NCBI RefSeq assembly: GCF_900156575.1
Contig: NZ_FTNY01000004.1
Span: 310,001 to 374,000 of the forward strand
Source of the DNA: Chryseobacterium shigense
GTDB taxonomy: Bacteria > Bacteroidota > Bacteroidia > Flavobacteriales > Weeksellaceae
Length of the DNA: 64,000 nt
Direction: 5' to 3'
Shown here: positions 43,601-50,635 of the stretch, in pieces
How positions within the stretch are numbered: the first letter of the stretch is position 1
How the letters are laid out: each line of letters starts with the position of its first letter
The notes under the pieces: generated by a model
Seen by the model: only the letters and a program-made list of their open reading frames with translations
Told to the model about the DNA's origin: nothing
Databases searched by the model: none
Made by a program: the position numbers and the translations under genes

Positions 43601-43909
43601 ATCAAGATATTTGTTTTAAAGGCGATCAAGAATCTCCTTTCAATTTCATTATTTTAAATTTTAGGTTCTAAAAACCATACAAATTTAAACCATATCATTT
43701 GTATTAGTTACTTTTTGTAATTGATAAGTCTGATCGGTGTTGTGAGAAAAAACTATTGAAATTAAATTTCTCTGTCAATGATTTTGTTTATGCTTCCGAT
43801 TTTGTATTTTTGAAAGTGATCTGAGCTTTACAGGTAGAATAAAAATAACTTAATTCGATTTGTAAACCTTCCATAAAAACCCAAAGCTTACTTAATAAAA
43901 AATTATCCC
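43601..43909. other. Divergent promoter region, no gene
   Basis: This 309-base AT-rich gap separates the LLM gene (minus) from a small lipoprotein gene (plus). A good promoter (TTG at 43784-43786, 18-base spacer, TATTTTTG at 43805-43812) points to the plus-strand gene. No other structure was recognised. Confidence 0.5.
43805..43812 (+). promoter_or_regulatory. Promoter -7 element for the lipoprotein gene at 43910
   Basis: TATTTTTG with a TTG 18 bases upstream (43784-43786) matches the TTG / TAnnTTTG Bacteroidetes promoter. It leaves an untranslated leader of about 90 bases. Confidence 0.55.
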
Positions 43910-44350
43910 ATGAAAAAATTATATCTTATTCTTATTTCTTTTCTTCTGATCAGTTGTTCTTTTAACCAAACCTTTTCAAACCGAGAAGAAGATAAAAAAG
44001 AGGCAGAAGAAATTTCAAAAAAATTCTTTTGGGAGCTAAAATACGGAGGTAATCTGGATACAATTTACAACCTGTTTGGTGATAAGTTTTTTGAAGTAAC
44101 AGACAAGGAAAAATTACTTCAGATCATCAACACTACTCAAAATGATATAGGGAGGGTTGAAGAATATGATTTAGTAAAATGGGAAACTCTCATTGTAAAA
44201 GGATCTAATGCCAAAAGTGAGTATCTACTGGTATATGATGTCAAAAGAGGTACGGCCAAAACAGAAGAAACTTTTTCTATGGAGAAAGATAAAAACGGAG
44301 ATATCAAGATCGTTGGATATAAGGTTAATCAGGATCTCTTAAACAAATAA
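43910..44350 (+). CDS. Small putative lipoprotein, DUF4019-like
   Basis: A 146-residue protein with a lipoprotein signal (LLISC, Cys16). The rest is one small alpha+beta domain (KKEAEEISKKFFWELKYGGN, DTIYNLFGDKFFEVTDKEKL, then strands ending KIVGYKVNQD). The layout resembles DUF4019 / cystatin-like NTF2-type domains that sense or bind small ligands, but the match is only by eye. It is a single gene followed by a bidirectional terminator. Confidence 0.7.
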   Translation: MKKLYLILISFLLISCSFNQTFSNREEDKKEAEEISKKFFWELKYGGNLDTIYNLFGDKFFEVTDKEKLLQIINTTQNDIGRVEEYDLVKWETLIVKGSNAKSEYLLVYDVKRGTAKTEETFSMEKDKNGDIKIVGYKVNQDLLNK

Positions 44351-44383
44351 AAAGACTGTCTCATTTTTGGGACAGTCTTTTTT
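44349..44383. terminator. Bidirectional Rho-independent terminator
   Basis: AAAAAGACTGTC and GACAGTCTTTTT form a perfect 12-pair stem with a 10-base loop, flanked by A and T runs. It separates the lipoprotein gene from the convergent helicase gene. Confidence 0.9.
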
Positions 44384-44384
44384 G

Positions 44385-46517
44385 TTATATCGAATCATTC
44401 TTCTCTTTCTTAAAAGTATAATGATTGATCAAAATCCTGATTTCATTGAATTCAAAATCATTCGGCAATGCATTTTTCCATTCCGTTAAAGTTTCAAGTG
44501 GATTTTTGTAGAACTGGTCTTCAAATGCTTTGATCTTATCTGAGGTAATAACTCTTGAAATATCAAGTAATCCCTGCTCAGCAAATTTTGCTAAATGCCC
44601 GATGACAGTTTCTTTTACCAGACCTCTTTCCATAGCAATTTCACCAATGGTCTTTCCTTGCTCGAACAATTGAAAAGTTAAGACCTGAGAAGGAACTTTT
44701 GCGATCTTTAAATTGATTTCTTTATCATTCTTTTCATCTAAAAGTTTCGTTTCCAGTAAATGAGCTTCTTTCAGATTGTTCAGATACTCTTCAGTATCCT
44801 CCAGCCAGTCTCTGAATTCTTCATTGTATTGTTTTAAGCCTTTTGTCCCTTTAATTTCAGCATAAAATTCCTTCAGCGGATTGAATACTTTATCTCTTAT
44901 TTCAGTAAAGAAAAAATTAACTGCACCTTTGGTTTTACTTTCAATTTCAGACCATTCTTCTTTGTTCTCAATGAAATTATTAACCTTCTGTGAAATCACC
45001 CTTTCGAGCTTTTCGAAAATTTTTCCCAGGTTAACAATCTCATGTTTTAGCTGAAGATAAAGCTGATTGGTTTTGACATGATCAATGCTTTTGGTGGTAA
45101 TAGAAAGTTTATTCCACTCTTCCACTTCATGCAGAAACCAAAGACAATTGACCGTACGAAGAACTTTCTTGATGCTGTAATCATATTTTTCACGGTTCAG
45201 GATTGCTTCTACATTATCATTGGCAAAGGTATTTCCCTGAAACTGCAGAATTCTGTTGTCTTTAAAAATAACTTCAGGAGTAATTTTGGATTTTAAAACA
45301 ATCCCTTCCAGCGTTCGGCATCTTGATAAGGCCACATAAACCTGACCTGCAGTGAAACTTTTTCCGGCATCAATAATGACATTGTCAAACGTTAAACCCT
45401 GACTTTTGTGAATGGTAACCGCCCAGGCCAGTTTGATCGGAAACTGCTCGAAGCTTCCAAGCACTTCTTCTTTGATATTTTTTTCAGTATCGAGGAAATA
45501 TTTTTTCTGTTCCCAGACTTCTCTTTTCACAACAATTTCTCTTTCGCTTCCATCGAGAACGACTTTGATTTCGTTATCATCAAGTGACATGATTTCCCCC
45601 AACTTTCCGTTGAAATATTTTTTCTCTCCGGTAATATCATTTCTGATGAACATCACCTGTGCCCCCACTTTCAATTCTAAAAATTGTTCATTGGGAAACT
45701 GGTTTTCCTTGAAATCACCAAAAAGCTTGGCTTCATAGGTTTTTACCGTCAGATCAATTTCTTCCAGTTTTTGCTGGTTGATCTCATCCGCCATCCTGTT
45801 GTGTGAACAGAGATAAACATAGGAATCCGTTCCAGCTTTAAAATCAGGATCATACCTTTCGTTCAGAACATCAAAATTGATATTGGCTACATCACCGTCA
45901 CGGATGGCGTTCAGAATATCCAGAAACTTTTCATCCGACTGTCTGTACACTTTAGTCAGTTCAATAGTCAGCAATGGAATATCTTTAACGGCATGACTGT
46001 CGAAAAAGAAAGGTGACTGGTAGCAGATCTTTAAAATATGCTCATCCCTTACAACGGGAGGAAGCTGATAAAGATCTCCAATGAACAACATCTGAACACC
46101 ACCAAATCTTTGATTATTCCTTCTTATAAATCTCAGCGAAAAGTCCATCATATCAAGAACATCAGCTCTCAGCATAGAAACCTCATCAATAATCAGTACC
46201 TCTACTTCTCTTAAAAGCTTCAGTTTATCTTTTCTGTATTTGAAATGGGGCATCAGATCGGCAATATTATTCGCCAAACTTCCATCGATACGGTCTGTAG
46301 TCGGTAAAAAGGTCCTTAAAGGCAAACCAAACATGGAGTGGATGGTTACTCCTCCTGCATTGATTGCGGCAATTCCCGTAGGTGCTACCACGATGTACTT
46401 TTTCCTTGTTTTCTTTACAAAATCATTAAGGAAAGTTGTTTTTCCGGTTCCCGCTTTTCCTGTAAGAAAAACGCTTCTGTTCGTATGCTCTATTAAGTCA
46501 AAAAAATGATTGTTCAC
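44385..46517 (-). CDS. PIF1/RecD-like superfamily 1 helicase with C-terminal HTH domain
   Basis: A protein of about 710 residues. I place the start at a GTG (46517): the homology begins there (NNHFFDLIEHTNRSVFLTG), a perfect -7 element TAATTTTG lies 5 bases upstream, and the extra N-terminal codons further upstream are unlike protein and run antisense into the neighbouring lipoprotein gene. Motifs: GKAGTGKTTFLNDF, IIDEVSMLRADVLDMMDF, FIGDLYQLPPVV, and AVTIHKSQGLTFDNVIIDAG with YVALSRCR. The end (KTIGEIAMERGLVKETVIGH) is an HTH_40-type helix-turn-helix. It probably acts in replication-fork or recombination processing. Confidence 0.88.
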   Translation of the reverse strand: MNNHFFDLIEHTNRSVFLTGKAGTGKTTFLNDFVKKTRKKYIVVAPTGIAAINAGGVTIHSMFGLPLRTFLPTTDRIDGSLANNIADLMPHFKYRKDKLKLLREVEVLIIDEVSMLRADVLDMMDFSLRFIRRNNQRFGGVQMLFIGDLYQLPPVVRDEHILKICYQSPFFFDSHAVKDIPLLTIELTKVYRQSDEKFLDILNAIRDGDVANINFDVLNERYDPDFKAGTDSYVYLCSHNRMADEINQQKLEEIDLTVKTYEAKLFGDFKENQFPNEQFLELKVGAQVMFIRNDITGEKKYFNGKLGEIMSLDDNEIKVVLDGSEREIVVKREVWEQKKYFLDTEKNIKEEVLGSFEQFPIKLAWAVTIHKSQGLTFDNVIIDAGKSFTAGQVYVALSRCRTLEGIVLKSKITPEVIFKDNRILQFQGNTFANDNVEAILNREKYDYSIKKVLRTVNCLWFLHEVEEWNKLSITTKSIDHVKTNQLYLQLKHEIVNLGKIFEKLERVISQKVNNFIENKEEWSEIESKTKGAVNFFFTEIRDKVFNPLKEFYAEIKGTKGLKQYNEEFRDWLEDTEEYLNNLKEAHLLETKLLDEKNDKEINLKIAKVPSQVLTFQLFEQGKTIGEIAMERGLVKETVIGHLAKFAEQGLLDISRVITSDKIKAFEDQFYKNPLETLTEWKNALPNDFEFNEIRILINHYTFKKEKNDSI

Positions 46518-46522
46518 GGTTC

Positions 46523-46530
46523 CAAAATTA
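46523..46530 (-). promoter_or_regulatory. Promoter -7 element for the helicase gene
   Basis: TAATTTTG on the minus strand is a perfect TAnnTTTG match, 5 bases from the GTG start. It supports that start and a leaderless mRNA. Confidence 0.55.
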
Positions 46531-46599
46531 CGGAAAATGAATTTGAATTTGTTACCTTGGCATAACTTTTGAAAATTCTTTAACAGAAAAGAAATTATA

Positions 46600-47049
46600 A
46601 TGAAAAAATTTTTCATCAATATTCCATTACTAGCATTATGCACTACTCTTACCTTGGTTTCATGTAATACATCCAAGAACGTTAATACCAATCTTCCTAA
46701 AGATATTTCAGAAAGGCCTGCCGATGAGGACAGTCAGAAATATGAACAGGCCCAGCTGGATAAGCTAAAAGCATCTATTGAATCTGAAGTCTCAAAAGAA
46801 AAATGTACTACTGCTTCAGATTGGACATTTGCGCCCATGGGAGCCAAAGCATGCGGAGGACCTCAGCAATATATCGCTTATCCTAAAAAAATAGAAGCCA
46901 CCTTTTTACCAAGAGTTGAAGACTATACCCAGAAAGTGAAAACCTTCAACGAGAAGTACAATATCACTTCTGACTGTATGATGGTGATGTCTCCTACTTC
47001 TATTAAATGTATTGCCGGAAAAGCACTTCTCATAACGGCAGAACAGTAA
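46600..47049 (+). CDS. Putative lipoprotein with conserved cysteines, unknown function
   Basis: A 149-residue protein with a lipoprotein signal (LTLVSC, Cys22) and a disordered Asn/Asp-rich linker. A small C-terminal domain carries four Cys (KEKCTTASDW, AKACGGPQQY, TSDCMMVMSP, SIKCIAGK), which could form two disulfides in the periplasm. The motif WTFAPMGAKACGGPQQYIAY is distinctive. I do not recognise a named family. It diverges from the helicase gene and is followed by a terminator. Confidence 0.75.
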   Translation: MKKFFINIPLLALCTTLTLVSCNTSKNVNTNLPKDISERPADEDSQKYEQAQLDKLKASIESEVSKEKCTTASDWTFAPMGAKACGGPQQYIAYPKKIEATFLPRVEDYTQKVKTFNEKYNITSDCMMVMSPTSIKCIAGKALLITAEQ

Positions 47050-47132
47050 AAAAATAAAAATCAAAGCAAAGGTTATATATCCGTTTGAATCATCAGCAAA
47101 ACTCACTCAGGGGTTGATACTAAGGATCAAAA

Positions 47133-47161
47133 AAAAGCTCTATCGACAGGATGGAGCTTTT
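47133..47161 (+). terminator. Rho-independent terminator after the lipoprotein gene at 46600
   Basis: AAAAGCTCTATC and GATGGAGCTTTT form a 12-pair stem (one G-T pair) with a 5-base loop, followed by T-rich sequence. Confidence 0.75.
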
Positions 47162-47188
47162 ATTATTTTCAAGTTAATGTACATTTTA

Positions 47189-47209
47189 CTTCACGAATGA
47201 ATGGTGAAT
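47189..47209 (+). repeat. Diverged copy of the dispersed intergenic repeat
   Basis: This 21-base stretch ending TGAATGGTGAAT differs at three bases from the reverse complement of the copy at 54991-55019. Confidence 0.4.
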
Positions 47210-47375
47210 AGGGTCACGAAATAAGATTGACAGATTTCAGATTTCAGAAATGAGATTTGAGAGGTTCAGGTTATTAATTCAAAATTTTGTGCTATTTAGA
47301 ATAGCAACCCTTAATCACTGAACTTATTCCCTCTAAAATCCTTTTACTCCCTCAAACCCTAATACTCTGCTATTC

Positions 47376-47903
47376 TCAAACTTCAAGATTTTCCTTATAC
47401 CAGGAAGAATATTTTACGTAATTATCAGCAATTCTGTTCACTTCTCCTTCCAATAGCTGGGCAGAAATATCTTTAATCTTTTTTGCCGGAACACCACCCC
47501 AAACTTCTCCTGATTTGATGTGAGTACCCTGTGTTACTACTGAACCGGCCCCTACAATAGAGTTTTCCTCTACCAGACAATCATCCATCACAATAGCGCC
47601 CATGCCGATCAACACATTATCTTTGATGGTACATCCGTGAACAATCGCATTGTGGCCGATGGAAACATTATTCCCAAGGTGTAAAGGGTATTTCTGATAA
47701 GTACAGTGCAGCATTGCATTGTCCTGAACATTTACTTTGTCGCCCATTCTGATGTAGTTCACATCTCCCCTGATTACTGCATTATACCAGATACTGCAAT
47801 TTTTGCCCATGGTAACGTCTCCGATAATGGTTGCCGTTTCTGCCAAAAAAGTATCCTCTCCTATCTGAGGTTTTTTTCCTAAAAGTTCTTTTACAATTGC
47901 CAT
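47376..47903 (-). CDS. Gamma-class carbonic anhydrase family protein
   Basis: A 175-residue left-handed beta-helix protein. Hexapeptide repeats run through most of the chain (ATIIGDVTMGKNCSIWYNAV, NVQDNAMLHCTYQKYPLHLG, NVSIGHNAIVHGCTIKDNVL), with metal-ligand histidines in MLHC, IGHNAIVHGC, and a closing helix (LEGEVNRIADNYVKYSSWYK). The family includes the Cam and CaiE/PaaY-type proteins; carbonic anhydrase activity is likely but not certain. It stands alone between two repeat-rich gaps. Confidence 0.93.
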   Translation of the reverse strand: MAIVKELLGKKPQIGEDTFLAETATIIGDVTMGKNCSIWYNAVIRGDVNYIRMGDKVNVQDNAMLHCTYQKYPLHLGNNVSIGHNAIVHGCTIKDNVLIGMGAIVMDDCLVEENSIVGAGSVVTQGTHIKSGEVWGGVPAKKIKDISAQLLEGEVNRIADNYVKYSSWYKENLEV

Positions 47904-48074
47904 AATTTTAATTTGATGATTTGAAAATGAGTTAATTGAAAATAGTAATTGTTAAAGTCTGATATCTGATATCTCACATCTAAATTCTAGCTTCTCATCT
48001 GTAACCTCTAATTTTAAATGAGTGTGATAGCAAAAATCTAATTTCTAATCTTCAACTTCTAATTTCTAATTGCG
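47904..48074. other. Low-complexity intergenic DNA
   Basis: Pyrimidine-rich sequence built from repeated CTTCTAATTTCTAA / GATATCTGATATCT words, similar to 4960-5010. It ends directly at the -7 element for the Nfu gene. Confidence 0.4.
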
Positions 48075-48082
48075 TATTTTTG
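48075..48082 (+). promoter_or_regulatory. Promoter -7 element for the Nfu gene
   Basis: TATTTTTG is a perfect TAnnTTTG match, 21 bases before the ATG at 48104. An upstream in-frame TTG at 48080 falls inside this element and is therefore not the start. Confidence 0.55.
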
Positions 48083-48103
48083 TATCTCAAATTTAACGAA
48101 AAA

Positions 48104-48982
48104 ATGCGTACGATACTTATAGAACCAACTGAAAACCCGAAAGTGATGAAATTTGTCGCGGATTATAACCTGATCCCGGGCTCTTTAGAGTTGGACAGAA
48201 GTTCAGATATTTCAGAAATTCCTTTAGCCCAGGAACTTTTCAATTATCCTTTTGTGGAAAGAATTTTCATTACTGCCAATTTTGTAGCGATTGCCAAGCA
48301 GGATACAATAGAATGGGAACATGTAGCTGACAGCCTTAAAAATGTGATTGAGGATGAATTATTGGCTAATCCTAGAATTTACCTTCAGAAAAAGAAGGAA
48401 ATGTATCAGATCTATGCAGAGATGACGCCTAATCCTAATGCGATGAAATTTGTTTCCAGCAAGATGCTTATTGACGGTTTTGTGGAAGTAAAATCATTAG
48501 AGGCCGCGGAAGGAGTTCCTTTAGCACAAGCAATCTTTAAAGAATTTGATTTCGCTAAAGAAATTTTTATTTCTGATAATTTTGTTGCCGTGACGAGAGA
48601 TGATTCTGTAGAATGGCATCAGGTGATGATGGCTGTTCGTGGTTTTATTGCTGAATACCTTCAGAACGGAGGCGAGATTTCAACCATTGATCCTCAGAAA
48701 CATGAAAACCCTGTTGAAAAAATCATCAACAGAGATTATACGGATGACGAGCAGAAAATTTCAGATATCTTAAATGAATATGTAGCTCCTGCAGTAGAAA
48801 ATGACGGTGGAAAAATTTCCCTGATGGAATACGATCAGGAAAGCAAAACTGCTAAAATGCTTTTACAGGGTGCTTGTTCAGGATGTCCGAGTTCTACCGC
48901 TACTTTGAAAAACGGAATCGAAAATATTTTAAAACAATTCGTTCCGGATCTGGTGGAGAGAGTGGAAGCTGTCAACGGATAA
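48104..48982 (+). CDS. Nfu-type iron-sulfur cluster protein with two N-terminal modules
   Basis: A 292-residue protein from the ATG at 48104. It has two tandem Nfu N-terminal modules (about 5-85: NPKVMKFVADYNLIPGSLEL; about 105-190: TPNPNAMKFVSSKMLIDGFV), each with the xPLAQxxF and FVAxxxxDxxEWxxV motifs. A C-terminal NifU domain follows with the cluster-binding Cys258-Ser-Gly-Cys261 (GACSGCPSSTATLKNGIENI). It would carry a 4Fe-4S cluster to target enzymes. The module duplication is unusual outside Bacteroidetes. An FMN-reductase gene and hemH follow in the same direction. Confidence 0.92.
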   Translation: MRTILIEPTENPKVMKFVADYNLIPGSLELDRSSDISEIPLAQELFNYPFVERIFITANFVAIAKQDTIEWEHVADSLKNVIEDELLANPRIYLQKKKEMYQIYAEMTPNPNAMKFVSSKMLIDGFVEVKSLEAAEGVPLAQAIFKEFDFAKEIFISDNFVAVTRDDSVEWHQVMMAVRGFIAEYLQNGGEISTIDPQKHENPVEKIINRDYTDDEQKISDILNEYVAPAVENDGGKISLMEYDQESKTAKMLLQGACSGCPSSTATLKNGIENILKQFVPDLVERVEAVNG

Positions 48983-48992
48983 TCAACCATCA

Positions 48993-49528
48993 ATGACACC
49001 CGGAAAGAAGATTTTAATCATTGTTGGAAGTGCTACAAAAAATTCCAGCAATCATCAATTCCTGGAACAGGTTCTGGAAAAAAATCAGATACGGGTATTG
49101 ATTTCCACCTGTATGATGATCTTTCTGCCCTTCCCCATTTTGACACTTCATTAACAGATAGGGATACACCGGATGAAGTACTGAATATCAGAGAGAAAAT
49201 AGAACATTCAGCGGGAGTGTTATTTTCTACTCCGGAATATATTTTCAGTATTCCGAGCAGGTTGAAAAACTTATTGGAATGGTGTGTTTCCACTACTGTT
49301 TTTTCCGGAAAACAGGTTGCTGTAATTACTGCATCTGCCGATGGAGAAAAAGGGCACGAAGAACTGGTAATGATTTTGAAAACATTAGGGGCGACAATAG
49401 AACATCAGCATCAGCTTTTAATCAAAGGTATAAAAGGAAGATTTAAAGATGGCTTGCTTGAAAATAATACCTTTGCCAGAGTATCAACATTGATAACAGA
49501 TTTTGAAAGCGTTGTTTCACATAATTAA
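48993..49528 (+). pseudogene. NADPH-dependent FMN reductase family gene, frameshifted
   Basis: The ATG at 48993 opens a flavodoxin-fold start (GKKILIIVGSATKNSSNHQF) that runs out of frame after a run of seven A (49078-49084). Adding one A restores a continuous 178-residue protein: TGIDFHLYDDLSALPHFDTS, then GVLFSTPEYIFSIPSRLKN, LEWCVSTTVFSGKQVAVITA and the normal C-terminus ending at 49528. The repaired protein has the usual NADPH-dependent FMN reductase length and FMN-site loops. The lesion is a one-base deletion in a homopolymer. It may be a real mutation, a sequencing error, or a slippage site. It lies between the Nfu gene and hemH. Confidence 0.82.
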
Positions 49529-49539
49529 AATTAAAAATA

Positions 49540-50568
49540 TTGGCTAAAAAAGGAATTTTACTGGTAAATCTGGGATCGCCAAGATCAACGGCGGTCAATG
49601 ATGTAAAGGAATATCTTGACGAATTCCTGATGGATGAAAAGGTGATTGATTACCGTTGGTTTTTCCGGGCACTGCTAGTTCAGGGAATTATTCTTAAAAC
49701 AAGACCTGCAAAGTCTGCAGAAGCTTATAAAACAGTATGGACGGATGAAGGTTCTCCTTTGATTGTCATTACTCAAAAAATTCAGAAGAAACTTCAGAAA
49801 ATTGTTGATGTTCCTGTAGAGATCGGAATGAGATATGCTCAGCCCAGCATTGAAGCGGGAATTCAGAAATTAGTGGATCAGGGAGTTTCCGAGATTGTTC
49901 TTTTCCCATTGTATCCGCAATATGCAATGAGTACAACGGAAACAGTCATTGAAAAAGCTGAAGAAGTACGGAAAAAGAAATTTCCGAAGGTAAAGATTAA
50001 TTATATCCAGCCTTTTTACAACCGGGATATCTACATCAACTGTCTTGCAGAAAGCATCAGGGAAAAACTTCCAGAAAATTTCGATGCGCTGCAGTTTTCT
50101 TATCATGGTGTTCCGGAAAGGCATATCTATAAAACAGATCCTACCCATACCTGTAATCTTAACGACTGTTGTTCAAGAGAAAGCAATCCAAGTCATAAGT
50201 TTTGTTACCGTCATCAATGTTATAAAACGACCAGCCTTGTTATTGAAAAATTAAATCTTCCCAAAGAAAAAACTATTGTTTCTTTCCAGTCTAGATTAGG
50301 AAAAGATAAATGGATTGAGCCTTATACGGATGAGACTTTAGAAACGATTCCTAAAAAGGGAGTGAAAAATCTGGCTATTGTTTGTCCGGCTTTCGTTTCC
50401 GACTGTCTTGAAACCCTGGAAGAAATTTCAGTAGAAGGTAAAGAACAGTTTCAGCATGGAGGAGGTGAAAGCTTCCACTATATTCCTTGCCTGAATGATG
50501 AGGACCGCTGGATCGATGTTGTTAAAATACTGTGCGAAGAAAAAATGAATGATTTTTATTTGGTATAG
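49540..50568 (+). CDS. hemH: Ferrochelatase
   Basis: A 342-residue enzyme inserting iron into protoporphyrin IX. The start is a TTG at 49540 (12 bases after the FMN-reductase stop), giving MAKKGILLVNLGSPRSTAVN; no better ATG exists nearby. Motifs include YAQPSIEAGIQKLVDQGVSE, LFPLYPQYAMSTTET and the catalytic His in LQFSYHGVPERHIYKTDPTH. The segment after it is Cys-rich (THTCNLNDCCSRESN, KFCYRHQCYKTT), five Cys in about 30 residues. SFQSRLGKDKWIEPYTDETL and AFVSDCLETLEEI complete the fold. A strong terminator follows. Confidence 0.94.
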   Translation: MAKKGILLVNLGSPRSTAVNDVKEYLDEFLMDEKVIDYRWFFRALLVQGIILKTRPAKSAEAYKTVWTDEGSPLIVITQKIQKKLQKIVDVPVEIGMRYAQPSIEAGIQKLVDQGVSEIVLFPLYPQYAMSTTETVIEKAEEVRKKKFPKVKINYIQPFYNRDIYINCLAESIREKLPENFDALQFSYHGVPERHIYKTDPTHTCNLNDCCSRESNPSHKFCYRHQCYKTTSLVIEKLNLPKEKTIVSFQSRLGKDKWIEPYTDETLETIPKKGVKNLAIVCPAFVSDCLETLEEISVEGKEQFQHGGGESFHYIPCLNDEDRWIDVVKILCEEKMNDFYLV

Positions 50569-50586
50569 CTTCACCATACTTAAAAT

Positions 50587-50620
50587 AAAAGGGCCACAAA
50601 ATTCATTTTGTGGCCCTTTT
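50587..50620. terminator. Bidirectional Rho-independent terminator
   Basis: Sixteen-base perfect arms (core GGGCCACAAAAT / ATTTTGTGGCCC) separated by two bases, with flanking A and T runs. It lies between hemH and the convergent M4 protease gene. Confidence 0.9.
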
Positions 50621-50635
50621 TGGATATATTAAAGT

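Larger units (their letters stand above)
47050..47375. other. Intergenic region with terminator and repeat-like text
   Basis: After the lipoprotein gene this gap holds a terminator (47133-47161), a diverged copy of the dispersed repeat (47189-47209), and low-complexity sequence made of GATTTCAGA and CTCAAACCCTAA-like words. No ORF is credible. Confidence 0.55.

Noticed and set aside
46518..46691. N-terminal extension of the helicase to an upstream ATG
   Set aside because: The 58 extra codons do not look like helicase, cover the promoter, and overlap the divergent lipoprotein gene.
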